Shown here: positions 1-8,253 of the stretch, in pieces
Numbering within the stretch: the stretch's first letter is position 1
Layout of the letters: each line of letters starts with the position of its first letter
Assembly: GCA_905214245.1 (NCBI GenBank)
Contig: CAJMLO010000016.1
Location: 1 to 19,760, forward strand
From: an uncultured bacterium
GTDB taxonomy: Bacteria > Bacillota > Clostridia > TANB77 > CAG-508
Direction: 5' to 3'
Length of the DNA: 19,760 nt
The notes under the pieces: generated by a model
Told to the model about the DNA's origin: nothing
What the model saw: the letters and a program-made list of their open reading frames with translations, nothing else
Database searches by the model: none
Made by a program: the position numbers and the translations under genes

Positions 1-2
1 AA

Positions 3-528
3 AAAAATAAAATAAAAAAACTAAATAAATTTAATCATGAAAATTTTATAATATCTCAAATGATTAATGAGAGTAATAAACTTGATGAAATAGATACCAA
101 ACAACAAGATGATAAAAAAGAAAAAACTACTAAAATTAATATATATAGGACAAATAAATGGAGAATAAAGATTCCTTCATTGGAATTAGATGCACCAATT
201 AGCCAAGGAACGGACAGCGAAGCATTAAGAAGGACAGTTGGTCACTTTGAAGAAACTGATAAGTGGGAACGGAAATGTTGCTCTTGCTGGACATAACAGA
301 GGATATAGATGCAATTTTTTTCAAGAAATAAAAAATTTAAAGAATGGAGATATAATAATTTATTCTACCGAAAAAGGTCAGAGAAAATATAAAGTTTCTT
401 TAAACAAAGTAATTAAGGAAACTGACTGGACTTACATACAGAATACCAAAGATAATAGATTAACATTAATAACATGTGAAATGAATAAAAAAGAATATAG
501 AAGATGTGTACAAGCTGTGGAAATATAG
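3..528 (+). pseudogene. Class D-like sortase, 5'-partial and frameshifted
   Basis: Sortases are membrane-anchored transpeptidases that cut a sorting signal and attach surface proteins to the cell wall or to each other. The catalytic triad is visible: His in AGHNRG (codon 292-294), Cys in LTLITC (codon 475-477), and Arg in the following RRCVQA. N-terminal family motifs (IPSLELDAPI, then VGHFEETDKW) lie in a different frame. The frames join at a GGG run (265-267); removing one G gives continuous DKW-NGNVALAGHN. The N-terminal frame is open to the left edge with no stop, so the ATG at 60 is probably internal and the membrane anchor lies outside the window. As written the protein stops early, before the active site. 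This is either a real pseudogene or a one-base sequencing error. Class D is judged from motif style only. Confidence 0.8.
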
Positions 529-587
529 CAAAAAAATTAATATATAATAAAAAAACACATACAATATTTACAAAGAGAGGATTGTAT

Positions 588-1877
588 ATGTTTTATCAAA
601 TTATTATTTTATTTGTACTAATTTTATTTAATGCGTATTTTGCAGCAACTGAGATTGCTTTTATTTCGCTAAATGATTCTAAAATAAATAAAATGTCAAA
701 AGAGGGAAATAAAAAAGCAAAACAAATAGAGCAAATGCTTCAAAATCCGAGCAAATTTTTAGCGACGATTCAAATAGGAGTGACGCTTGCAGGATTTTTA
801 TCTAGTGCTTTTGCGTCAGATGCTTTTGCAAATCAACTAGCAAGTGGATTAAATTCAATAATTCCAAGTGTAAACATTGAAGTATTAAAAGGATTTTCAA
901 TAGTTTTAATTACAATAATCTTATCTTATTTTACATTAGTTTTTGGTGAATTAGTTCCTAAAAGACTTGCAATGAAGTATTATGAGAAGATTGCTTTTAC
1001 AACAATTTCACAAATAAAAATGATTTCAAAAATTACTGCTCCTTTTGTAAAACTTTTAACATATTCAACAAACTTAGTTTCTAAAATATTTGGAGTTAAG
1101 GAAAGTGAAAAGGAAATTGTTACAGAAGAAGAAATAAAAATGCTAATTGATGAGGGACAAGAAAAGGGAATTATTCAAAAGGAAGAAAAAGAACTTCTAA
1201 ATAATGTATTTGAATTTAATGACATTATTGTTTCAGAAATAATGACTCCAAGAACTGATATATTTGCAATAGAAATAAATCAAGACATAAGTAAAATTCT
1301 TGATGAAATTGATGAATATAAATATAGTAGAATTCCTGTATATGAAGAAACAATTGATAATATTCAGGGTGTTTTATTTATAAAAGATATTTTAAAGCAA
1401 ATAAGTAATGGAGAAAAACTAGAGGCAAAAAATATAATGAGAACTCCATATTTTGTACCTGAATCAAAGGAAATTGATAAGCTTTTTAGAGAACTTCAAA
1501 AAAGTAAACAACAAATGGCGATTGTAATAGATGAATATGGAGGAACAGCTGGACTTGTTACAATGGAAGATATTATAGAGGAACTTATGGGAAATATATT
1601 TGACGAATATGATGAAGAAGAAATAGATTATAAAAAAATTGACGAAAACACGTACTTAGTTAGTGGAAGCACATCATTATATGAAATAAAAAAGATAATG
1701 GGAGTCGAAATTCCAGATGGAGATTATGAAACGCTATCAGGTTTTTTGCTTGAAAAGATTGGAAGAATTCCGAATGAAAATGAAGATATAGTTATAGAAG
1801 ATGGAAAACTTACTTTTAAAATTGAGGATTATGAAGATAAAAGGATTAAATACGTGAAAATTTGTAAAAATATGTAG
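588..1877 (+). CDS. HlyC/CorC family membrane protein (CNNM + CBS pair + CorC_HlyC)
   Basis: A 429-residue integral membrane protein of the hemolysin C/CorC family, linked in characterised members to Mg2+ or other divalent cation efflux; the substrate here is not known. The CNNM (DUF21) domain covers about residues 1-170, with membrane segments near 3-22, 58-80 and 102-120 and the family motif GELVPKRLAMKY at 120-131. Two CBS domains follow (about 215-335; IMTPRTD at 218, VIDEYGGTAGLVTMED at 313-328), then the C-terminal CorC_HlyC domain (about 348-425). The start at 588 was chosen because AGAGAGG lies 8 bases upstream and residue 1 begins the first membrane helix; the frame is open back to 504 but overlaps the sortase. 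The domain set and length are those of complete family members. Confidence 0.9.
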   Translation: MFYQIIILFVLILFNAYFAATEIAFISLNDSKINKMSKEGNKKAKQIEQMLQNPSKFLATIQIGVTLAGFLSSAFASDAFANQLASGLNSIIPSVNIEVLKGFSIVLITIILSYFTLVFGELVPKRLAMKYYEKIAFTTISQIKMISKITAPFVKLLTYSTNLVSKIFGVKESEKEIVTEEEIKMLIDEGQEKGIIQKEEKELLNNVFEFNDIIVSEIMTPRTDIFAIEINQDISKILDEIDEYKYSRIPVYEETIDNIQGVLFIKDILKQISNGEKLEAKNIMRTPYFVPESKEIDKLFRELQKSKQQMAIVIDEYGGTAGLVTMEDIIEELMGNIFDEYDEEEIDYKKIDENTYLVSGSTSLYEIKKIMGVEIPDGDYETLSGFLLEKIGRIPNENEDIVIEDGKLTFKIEDYEDKRIKYVKICKNM

Positions 1878-1883
1878 ATAAGC

Positions 1884-1912
1884 TTGATAAATTGTTAAAA
1901 TAAATATAAAAT
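1884..1912 (+). promoter_or_regulatory. Possible sigma-A promoter for the WG-repeat gene
   Basis: TTGATA (1884-1889), a 17-base gap, then TAAAAT (1907-1912), about 40 bases before the WG-repeat start codon. The match is moderate and the region is very AT-rich, so this is a weak call. Confidence 0.3.
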
Positions 1913-1951
1913 ATTAGTATGAAATTTATATAACAAAGGAGAGATTTTTAT

Positions 1952-3694
1952 ATGAAGAAAAAAAGCATTTTTATTGTACTTATAATTATTATACTAATAG
2001 GAATTGTAGTAGCGGGAGTATCAATTTATTTTAACAATAAGGCAAAATATGATTTTGAAATAACAAAGGTAGTGCAGATTAATTATCATGTTATTAATGA
2101 AAACAACAAATATGGTGTAATTGATCGTGATGGAAATGTAGTAGTTGAAGCAAAATATGATGTTGTACAAATACCAAATCCATCAAAAGATATATTTATA
2201 TGTTTATATAATTATAATTCTGAGGAAAAAGACTATAGTTCAGATGTATTTAACTCTAGAGGAGAAAAATTGTATCAAGAATATGAAAATGTACAAGCTA
2301 TTCCAACAGAAACTACATATGACGGAATCCCTTTTGAGAAAACAGTTTTGAAATTTAAAAAAGATGGAAAATATGGACTAATTAATTTAGATGGAAAACA
2401 AGTGTTAAAACCTGAATATGAAAGTATAACAGCTATTCCATACAAAGAAGGAATGCTTATTGTAAAGCAAAACGAAAAATGCGGTGTTGTAAATGTCAAT
2501 GGGAAAACTTTAATTCCTGCTGAATACGAAAGTATAACAGCAGATAATTATTACAGTGAAGAGACTATGTATAAAACAACTGGATTTATAGTAAGCAAGA
2601 AAAGTGATGACGGATACAGATATGGTTATATAGATTATAAAGGTAAAACAATTGCTAAAACTGAATACACACAAATTGATAGAGTAACAGAAATGCAAGA
2701 TGATAAAAATGTATATTTAGTTGCATATAAAAATGGACAAGCAGGACTATTAAAAAACAAGAAAGTAGTTTTAAATTATGAATATGAAGATATTAGTTAT
2801 AATGCCTATAATGATGTTTTCGTTATAAAAAGAAACTTAAAAGAGGGTATTGCTGATAAACAAGGAAAAATAAAAGTACCAACAGAATATACAAATATAT
2901 CTTTTGGAGGTATATATGTAAATGCTGACAAAGATGGTCAATTTGTATTGCTTGATTTAAATGGAAATGTTATAGAAAATCAAGATATAGTTACAAAACT
3001 CCCAACAAAAGATGGAAAGCATTATATTGTGGCAGATAAAAATGAAATGTATGATATAACAGATTTAAATGGCGAAAGCATGATAGAAAATAGTTATTCA
3101 TATATGGAAGAAATTGAGCAAAATTATTTTGTAGTAGGAAATAATAACAAAAATGGAATAATTGATTTATCAGGAAAGGCACTTGTAGACCTAAAATATA
3201 ATAGTATTTTTCATATAGATGGAACAGATTTATTACAAGCAAATATATCAGATAAAAATACAATAAGTTTAATTGATAAGAAAACAATGAAAATACTTGC
3301 AACAATGGATAATGCAAAAGTTGAAATTGATGACAATTATATAAGGCTTTATTCAGATAAAGAAAGCAAATATTTTAGTGATACAGGTAAAGAATTAATT
3401 ACAAGAGATGCATTTCCAAACAATAAATTATATGCAAAGGAAGTTGATGGAAAATGGGGATTTGCAGATAGAAGTGGAAATATAAAAGTTGAATGTAAAT
3501 ATGATATGGTAACAGAATTTAATGAGTACGGATTTGCAGGAATAAAGAAAAATGGTAAATGGGGTTCAATAAATTCAAAAGGAGAAGTGGTTCAAGAACC
3601 TAAATATAAAATAAGCTGGGCAAATCCTGTGTTTGTTGGAAAATATTATCAATCAGAAGAATGGCACGGAGATACTTATTTTACTAATAAATAG
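1952..3694 (+). CDS. Membrane-anchored WG-repeat protein
   Basis: A 580-residue protein with a short basic start (MKKK), one hydrophobic segment (residues 5-27, an uncleaved anchor or signal) and a large, probably extracytoplasmic, region of WG (KWG) repeats. About nine or ten units are recognisable, each of the form GKYGhhDxxGKxhhxxxYxxI. Clear examples are NKYGVIDRDGN (about 52), GKYGLINLDGK, NKNGIIDLSGK and, near the C terminus, GKWGFADRSGN and GKWGSINSKGE. WG repeats form a scaffold fold of generally unknown function; a ligand or partner cannot be inferred. The start is supported by AAAGGAGAG at 1935-1943. The next gene begins 21 bases after the stop, so the two may be co-transcribed. Confidence 0.85.
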   Translation: MKKKSIFIVLIIIILIGIVVAGVSIYFNNKAKYDFEITKVVQINYHVINENNKYGVIDRDGNVVVEAKYDVVQIPNPSKDIFICLYNYNSEEKDYSSDVFNSRGEKLYQEYENVQAIPTETTYDGIPFEKTVLKFKKDGKYGLINLDGKQVLKPEYESITAIPYKEGMLIVKQNEKCGVVNVNGKTLIPAEYESITADNYYSEETMYKTTGFIVSKKSDDGYRYGYIDYKGKTIAKTEYTQIDRVTEMQDDKNVYLVAYKNGQAGLLKNKKVVLNYEYEDISYNAYNDVFVIKRNLKEGIADKQGKIKVPTEYTNISFGGIYVNADKDGQFVLLDLNGNVIENQDIVTKLPTKDGKHYIVADKNEMYDITDLNGESMIENSYSYMEEIEQNYFVVGNNNKNGIIDLSGKALVDLKYNSIFHIDGTDLLQANISDKNTISLIDKKTMKILATMDNAKVEIDDNYIRLYSDKESKYFSDTGKELITRDAFPNNKLYAKEVDGKWGFADRSGNIKVECKYDMVTEFNEYGFAGIKKNGKWGSINSKGEVVQEPKYKISWANPVFVGKYYQSEEWHGDTYFTNK

Positions 3695-3715
3695 ATATGA
3701 ATAGGAGAGAAAAGA

Positions 3716-4993
3716 ATGGACAAAAATGGATATAAAGAATATGGAATATCAGATAAAATAATAGAACTTGCAGAAGAAACAGAAAAAAAAGTTAAATCTA
3801 TTTTTGATGAAATAGATGATGTATGTGAGTATAATACTTTGAAAGTTCTAAAAGCATTTCAAGATAATAATATATCAGATATGCACTTTGGAAGTACAAC
3901 AGGTTATGGGTATGGAGATGTTGGAAGAGATACAACAGAAAGAGTATTTGCACAAGTATTAAAAGCAGAGGATAGCATAGTAAGAGGGCAATTTATATCA
4001 GGAACACATGCTTTAACTGTTACATTATTTGCACTTCTTAGACCTGGAGATACGCTTTTAAGTATCACTGGAAAACCATATGACACATTAGATGAAGTTA
4101 TAGGAATAGTTGAAAATCCAAGTTCTTTAAAATCATTTAATGTGAATTTTGAACAGATTGAATTAATAACAGATAAGCAAAATCACGAAAATGATGATTT
4201 TAATTATAGTGCTATAGAAAATAGATTAAAACAAGGCAAAGTAAAAGTTATAGAAATACAACGTTCTAAGGGATATAGTAGTAGAAAAAGTATTTCAATA
4301 GAGCAAATAGAGAAAGTTGTAAAATGCATCAGAAATATTGATAAAGATGTAATTATAATGATAGATAATTGCTATTGTGAATTTGTTGGAAAAAGGGAAC
4401 CGTTAGAAGTAGGAGCAGATGTTATAGTAGGTTCACTTATCAAAAATTTGGGTGGAGGAATTGCACCAAATGGAGCATATGTAGCAGGAAAAAAAGATTT
4501 AATACAACTTGTAGCAGAAAGACTTACAGCTCCTGGAGAAGGAAAAGAAGTTGGACCAACACTTGGAATAACAAAATCAATTTTGCAAGGACTATTTATG
4601 GCACCTCAAGTAGTAGCAAGCAGTTTAAAAACAGCAGTTTTTGCAAGTTATGCATTAGATAAACTTGGATTTGATGCAAGACCAAAATATAATGATAAAA
4701 GAGCTGACATAGTTCAAACAGTTAATTTTAATGATGAAGAAAAACTTATAAAATACTGTCAGGGTATTCAAATGGGCTCTCCAGTAGATAGTAGTTCAAT
4801 TCCAGAGCCATGGGATATGCCAGGATATACTGATAAAGTAATAATGGCTGCTGGAGCATTTACACAAGGTTCATCAATAGAACTTTCATGTGATGGACCA
4901 ATAAGACCTCCATATACCGCATTTATGCAAGGTGGACTTACATATTATTATGGAAAAATAGGTGTAATGAGAGCTTTAGAAAATATATTATAG
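3716..4993 (+). CDS. Methionine gamma-lyase family / aluminium-resistance family PLP enzyme
   Basis: A 425-residue fold-type I pyridoxal-phosphate enzyme of the family annotated as methionine gamma-lyase-like or aluminium resistance protein (YnbB-like). Expected chemistry is C-S bond cleavage of a sulfur amino acid, but the substrate of this branch is not established. Seen in the sequence: FGSTTGYGYGDVGRDT (58-73), SGTHAL near 95 for cofactor phosphate binding, IMIDNCYCEF with Asp217 to contact the pyridine nitrogen, and SLIKNLGGGIAPNG with Lys243 as the likely Schiff-base lysine. The C-terminal part (EPWDMPGYTDKVIMAAGAF, then SCDGPIRPPY) is characteristic of this family. The start has AGGAGAG 6-12 bases upstream. 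It leads a tight + strand run with the flavoprotein and YigZ genes. Confidence 0.88.
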   Translation: MDKNGYKEYGISDKIIELAEETEKKVKSIFDEIDDVCEYNTLKVLKAFQDNNISDMHFGSTTGYGYGDVGRDTTERVFAQVLKAEDSIVRGQFISGTHALTVTLFALLRPGDTLLSITGKPYDTLDEVIGIVENPSSLKSFNVNFEQIELITDKQNHENDDFNYSAIENRLKQGKVKVIEIQRSKGYSSRKSISIEQIEKVVKCIRNIDKDVIIMIDNCYCEFVGKREPLEVGADVIVGSLIKNLGGGIAPNGAYVAGKKDLIQLVAERLTAPGEGKEVGPTLGITKSILQGLFMAPQVVASSLKTAVFASYALDKLGFDARPKYNDKRADIVQTVNFNDEEKLIKYCQGIQMGSPVDSSSIPEPWDMPGYTDKVIMAAGAFTQGSSIELSCDGPIRPPYTAFMQGGLTYYYGKIGVMRALENIL

Positions 4994-5009
4994 AAAGTAG
5001 ATATAAAAA

Positions 5010-6279
5010 ATGAAAGTAGTAATAATACGGAGGTGGACCAGCAGGAATGCTTGCAGGTATCTCCTCTGCATCAAATGGAACAAATGAAGTAACAATACTT
5101 GAAAAAAATGATATGCTTGGAAAAAAACTTTTAATAACAGGAAAGGGTAGATGCAATATAACAAGCAGTCTTCCAATAGAAGAATTTATGAATAATATAC
5201 CAGGCAATAGTATGTTTTTATATAGTAGCTTCCACAATTTTGATAATTTAGATATAATAAATTTATTAAAACAGGAAGGCGTAGATGTAAAAGAAGAAAG
5301 AGGAAATAGAGTATTTCCTGTATCAGATAAATCAAGAGATGTCAAAGATGCATTAATCCGTAAATTAAAAAAATTGAATGTAAAAATTCAGAAAAATTGT
5401 GATGTTAAGGATATTTGCGTTAAAGATGGAATGGTTGAAAAAGTAATTTATTTATCAAATGGAAGAAAAAATGAGATATTGGCTGACAAAGTAATTCTTG
5501 CAACAGGTGGAAAAAGTTATCCAGGAACAGGTTCAACAGGAGATGGGTATAAATTAGCAGAAAAACTTGGACATCATTGTACAAAAATAAGACCATCACT
5601 TGTTCCAATGATTGCAAGTAAAAAAGATGTTTTAATATGCAAAAAAATGCAAGGATTGAGTCTAAGAAATGTTGGAATAAAATTTAAAGATATTTCTAAA
5701 AATAAGACGATATATGAAGATTTTGGAGAAATGTTGTTTACGCATTTTGGAGTATCAGGACCAACAATATTAAGTGGTTCAGCATATATTTTAAGATATC
5801 CAAAAGCAGATGAACTATTAAAACAATCTTTAATAAAACTAGTAATCGATTTAAAGCCAGCGTTATCAGAGGAAAAACTTGATGAAAGAATACTTAGAGA
5901 TTTTTCGGAAAACAAAAATAAAGCATTAAAAAATAGTTTAGATAAATTGTTGCCTAAAAAAATGATAGATGTATTTATAGAGCTTTCTAATATTTCACCT
6001 GATAAAAAAATAAATGAAATAACAAAAAAAGAAAGAGAAAATATAGTACATTTATTAAAAAACTTTGAGATAACAATAAGTGATTTTGGAGATATAAATA
6101 CAGCAATAGTAACATCAGGAGGAATAAATATAAAAGAGATAAATCCAAAAACAATGGAATCTAAATTAATAAAAGGATTATTCTTTGCAGGAGAAATAAT
6201 AGATGTAGACGCATATACGGGAGGATTTAATTTACAAATAGCGTATTCAACAGGATATACTGCAGGTTTAGAAAAATAA
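5010..6279 (+). CDS. BaiN/HI0933-type NAD(P)/FAD-dependent oxidoreductase, frameshift near the start
   Basis: A flavoprotein of the HI0933/BaiN (YhiN) family, predicted two-dinucleotide-binding fold; physiological substrate unknown. Conserved features: MLGKKLLITGKGRCNIT (near the N terminus), ATGGKSYPGTGSTGDGYKLA in the middle, and YTGGFNLQIAYSTGYTAG at the C terminus. The expected start MKVVII-GGGPAGMLAG is split between frames. ATG at 5010 reads MKVVII, then base C5028 shifts the frame; the frame resumes at 5029 as GGGPAG and stays open to the stop at 6279. Without C5028 the protein would be 422 residues. The uninterrupted ORF begins at ATG 5047, which lacks the Rossmann loop and would be unlikely to bind FAD normally. 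The stop of the upstream PLP gene is 16 bases before 5010. Confidence 0.85.
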
Positions 6280-6306
6280 ATTAAATTTTACTGAAAGGAA
6301 GAAATA

Positions 6307-6942
6307 ATGGAACAATTTAAAACGATTATGCAAGATGCACAGGCAGAAATAGAAGAAAAGAAATCCAGATTTATAGCAAATGTTTATTATATAGAAAATG
6401 CAGAAGAAGCGGAAGAACACTTAAAACAGATAAGAAAAAAATATTTTGATGCAAGACATAACTGCTTTGCTTACCGAATTTTAGAAGAAAATGGAGTAAA
6501 GGAAAAACAATCTGATGATGGAGAACCAAGTGGAACTGCTGGAGCACCAATGTTAAACATATTACAAAAAAACAATTTATATAATGTTTTAATTGTTGTT
6601 ACAAGATATTTTGGAGGTACACTCTTGGGAACGGGAGGACTTGTAAGAGCTTATTCAGATGCAACAATTAAATCATTAGAAAATGCGAAAGTTATAATTC
6701 AAACTAAAGGTTATTTAATCAATGTGGTAATTGAATATAAGGACCTAGAAAAATTTAAATATTATTGTCGTATGCATGGAATTATAATTGTAAATACAGT
6801 TTATGAAAATAATATTATATGTACTATGGAAATATCAAAAAACGAAAAAGAGAATTTATTAAAAAAAGAACAAAAAGAAATACAAATTTTGAAAAATACT
6901 GTAATTAAGGAAAAGTATATAAGAGTAAACGTAGAAGAATAG
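6307..6942 (+). CDS. YigZ/IMPACT (UPF0029) family protein
   Basis: A 211-residue member of the YigZ/IMPACT family. The N-terminal UPF0029 domain (about 1-125) has the family signatures DARHNCFAYRI, SDDGEPSGTAGAP and VVTRYFGGTLLGTGGLVRAY; a smaller C-terminal ferredoxin-like domain follows. Related eukaryotic IMPACT proteins bind translation regulators, but the bacterial role is not settled. The start is supported by GAAAGGAAG just upstream of ATG 6307. It lies 27 bases after the flavoprotein gene, consistent with one transcript. Length and motifs are complete. Confidence 0.88.
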   Translation: MEQFKTIMQDAQAEIEEKKSRFIANVYYIENAEEAEEHLKQIRKKYFDARHNCFAYRILEENGVKEKQSDDGEPSGTAGAPMLNILQKNNLYNVLIVVTRYFGGTLLGTGGLVRAYSDATIKSLENAKVIIQTKGYLINVVIEYKDLEKFKYYCRMHGIIIVNTVYENNIICTMEISKNEKENLLKKEQKEIQILKNTVIKEKYIRVNVEE

Positions 6943-6981
6943 AAAAAGAAACATAAACTTGAAAAAATTTCCAAAAAACTA

Positions 6982-7010
6982 TTGCAATAAAATGGAAATA
7001 AATGTATAAT
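6982..7010 (+). promoter_or_regulatory. spo0A promoter (sigma-A-like)
   Basis: TTGCAA (6982-6987), 17-base spacer, TATAAT (7005-7010). The likely start of transcription falls at about 7017, which coincides with a short palindrome, TGTAAAAAATTTACA (7017-7031), that could bind a regulator or form a small hairpin. No convincing Spo0A box (TGTCGAA type) was seen in the region. Confidence 0.6.
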
Positions 7011-7049
7011 TAAAAATGTAAAAAATTTACAATTATAAATTAGGGGGAA

Positions 7050-7874
7050 ATGAATTTGAACGAGAAAATTAGAATTTTGGTGGCTGACGATAATAAGGAA
7101 TTTGGAGATACACTTGTAAGTTATTTAGAAAAAGAAGAAAACTTTGAAGTTGTTGGTATTGCAAGAGATGGTAATCAAGCTGTTGATGAAATAACAATGA
7201 TGAAGCCTGATATTGTTTTGCTTGATATCATTATGCCACATTTAGATGGGCTTGGTGTTTTAGAAAAACTAAATGAAAGTAATATGGAAAATAAACCTAT
7301 GTGTATTATTTTATCAGCAGTTGGACAAGATAAAATAACTCAGAAAGCGATAAATTTAGGTGCTCAATATTACATAGTTAAACCATTTGATATTCAAATT
7401 TTAGTAAAAAGAATAAAAGAGTTAAAATATTATCAACCATCACAATATAAAAATAATTTTATTAGTAGAGAAATAAAAACACAATATATAGATATATCCC
7501 CAGAAGAGAAAAAGAATGAAGAAAACTTAGAAGCACTTGTTACAAATGTAATACATGAAGTTGGTGTACCAGCTCATATTAAAGGTTACCAATATTTAAG
7601 AGAAGCAATTATAATGGTAGTAAATAATATTGAAGTTATAAATCAAATAACAAAACAATTATATCCAGATATTGCTAAAAAATATGGAACAACTCCATCA
7701 AGAGTAGAAAGAGCAATACGTCATGCAATAGAAGTTGCATGGGGTAGAGGTCAAGCAGATGTTGTTGAAAGTATATTCGGATATACTGTTTCAGCATCAA
7801 AAGGCAAGCCAACAAATAGCGAATTCATTGCGATGATAGCTGATAAATTAAGACTTGAATTAAAAACAGCATAA
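7050..7874 (+). CDS. spo0A: Sporulation master regulator Spo0A
   Basis: Response regulator that, when phosphorylated, switches on entry into sporulation and binds DNA at 0A boxes. The N-terminal receiver domain (about 1-120) has the acidic pair Asp13/Asp14 (VADDN), the phospho-acceptor Asp59 in VLLDIIMP, Ser89 and Lys111 (IVKPFD). A linker leads to the Spo0A C-terminal DNA-binding domain (about 160-274), with VTNVIHEVGVPAHIKGYQYL, the helix region TPSRVERAIRHAIEVAWGRG and the end PTNSEFIAMIADKLRLE. The start is ambiguous: GGGGG (7043-7047) is only 2 bases from ATG 7050 but 8 bases from an in-frame TTG at 7056, which would give the usual MNEKIRILVADD. The gene has its own promoter and is followed by a hairpin. 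It implies an endospore-former. Confidence 0.95.
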   Translation: MNLNEKIRILVADDNKEFGDTLVSYLEKEENFEVVGIARDGNQAVDEITMMKPDIVLLDIIMPHLDGLGVLEKLNESNMENKPMCIILSAVGQDKITQKAINLGAQYYIVKPFDIQILVKRIKELKYYQPSQYKNNFISREIKTQYIDISPEEKKNEENLEALVTNVIHEVGVPAHIKGYQYLREAIIMVVNNIEVINQITKQLYPDIAKKYGTTPSRVERAIRHAIEVAWGRGQADVVESIFGYTVSASKGKPTNSEFIAMIADKLRLELKTA

Positions 7875-7880
7875 ATAATA

Positions 7881-7906
7881 AACCCAGTACGATTTTGTAC
7901 TGGGTT
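7881..7906 (+). terminator. Hairpin after spo0A
   Basis: A 10-bp perfect stem (AACCCAGTAC pairing with GTACTGGGTT) and a 6-base loop start 6 bases after the spo0A stop codon. The bases after it are AT-rich but not a clean T run, so termination may be partial. Confidence 0.6.
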
Positions 7907-7941
7907 AAATTATATAAATGTAAAATATTGGATTATTACAC

Positions 7942-7970
7942 TAGACAAATAAGTAAAAATATACTATACT
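7942..7970 (+). promoter_or_regulatory. Promoter of the small hydrophobic peptide mRNA
   Basis: TAGACA (7942-7947), exactly 17 bases, TATACT (7965-7970). The conserved leader begins 8 bases after the -10. The same -10 and the same 8-base spacing occur in the second copy at the right edge of the window, so the leader's first bases are probably the transcription start. Confidence 0.7.
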
Positions 7971-7978
7971 ATTAAGCA

Positions 7979-8055
7979 TAGGAAATGAGAATAAGCAGAT
8001 GTGGGTGCTACCACTTTACATACGCAGTTTATGCTGTGAGAATGGAGGTGGTGCT
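7979..8055 (+). ncRNA. Structured 5' leader of the toxin-like mRNA (copy 1)
   Basis: The leader starts with TAGGAAATGAGAATAAGCAG; its first 26 bases are identical to those at 19690-19715. It can form hairpin A (GTGG 8001-8004 with CCAC 8011-8014) and hairpin B (8023-8028 with 8033-8038, loop TTAT). Both hairpins exist in the second copy, and hairpin B shows a compensatory base-pair change. CCACTT (8011-8016) can also pair with AGGTGG (8045-8050) of the ribosome binding site, so a switch between open and closed forms is possible. The leader ends in a very strong GGAGGTGG signal ahead of ATG 8056. Confidence 0.6.
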
Positions 8056-8166
8056 ATGGAAATATTATTAATTCAATTAATATATCTATTATTCTTCGGA
8101 TTAATAGGAGTTACTATCATAGCAGTTGCCTTAATCATAACTTTGGTTATTATTTTGAGCAAATAA
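8056..8166 (+). CDS. Small hydrophobic peptide, probable type I toxin
   Basis: A 36-residue peptide, almost entirely one membrane helix: MEILLIQLIY at the start, a Gly-containing centre (FFGLIGVT) and the end LVIILSK with a single terminal Lys. The start ATG at 8056 has GGAGGTG about 5 bases upstream. Size, hydrophobicity, structured leader and convergent antisense RNA match the general plan of type I toxin-antitoxin systems, in which a membrane-active peptide is silenced by an RNA. I cannot assign it to a named family; a holin-like toxin family is one possibility. It is transcribed on its own between spo0A and the suf operon. An alternative is a harmless small membrane protein, but the antisense arrangement favours a toxin. 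Confidence 0.65.
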   Translation: MEILLIQLIYLLFFGLIGVTIIAVALIITLVIILSK

Positions 8167-8253
8167 AAAAACACCACATTATGCCCTGCCAAGCTATGTG
8201 GTGTTAAACATATTATATATGGTAGCACACATTTCTGTGGCTTTCATTTCCTA
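8163..8253 (-). ncRNA. Convergent antisense RNA, probable antitoxin
   Basis: On the - strand a consensus promoter directs an RNA of about 90 bases beginning with (A)TAGGAAATGA near 8254-8253 and ending at a 10-bp hairpin followed by TTTTTTT next to the toxin stop codon. There is no ORF of note in it. It is complementary to the 3' untranslated part of the toxin mRNA. Its 5' end repeats the 5' end of the toxin mRNA (same sense), so the toxin mRNA's two ends are complementary to each other. The arm CACCAC (in AACACCACAT) could also pair with GTGGTG of the toxin ribosome binding site. The existence of this transcript is inferred from its signals alone. Confidence 0.6.
8164..8205 (-). terminator. 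Terminator of the antisense RNA
   Basis: On the - strand, AACACCACAT (8205-8196) pairs perfectly with ATGTGGTGTT (8179-8170) around a 16-base loop, followed by a run of T. On the + strand the hairpin lacks a T run, so the toxin mRNA probably extends beyond it. It may also end read-through from the suf operon. Confidence 0.75.

Noticed and set aside
2275..3317. Minus-strand open frames across the WG-repeat gene
   Set aside because: Low-complexity translations in antisense to a clear coding gene, with no ribosome binding sites; shadows of repeat-rich AT DNA.
4938..5915. Minus-strand open frames across the start of the flavoprotein gene, as an alternative to a frameshifted gene
   Set aside because: The plus strand carries unmistakable family motifs; the minus-strand translations match nothing and lack start signals.
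8042..8071. Nine-codon ORF (MEVVLWKYY) overlapping the toxin start, as a translation-coupling leader like mok for hok
   Set aside because: Its ATG lies inside the ribosome binding site region and is absent from the second copy of the leader (GTGAGTGAGGAGG there), so it is not conserved.
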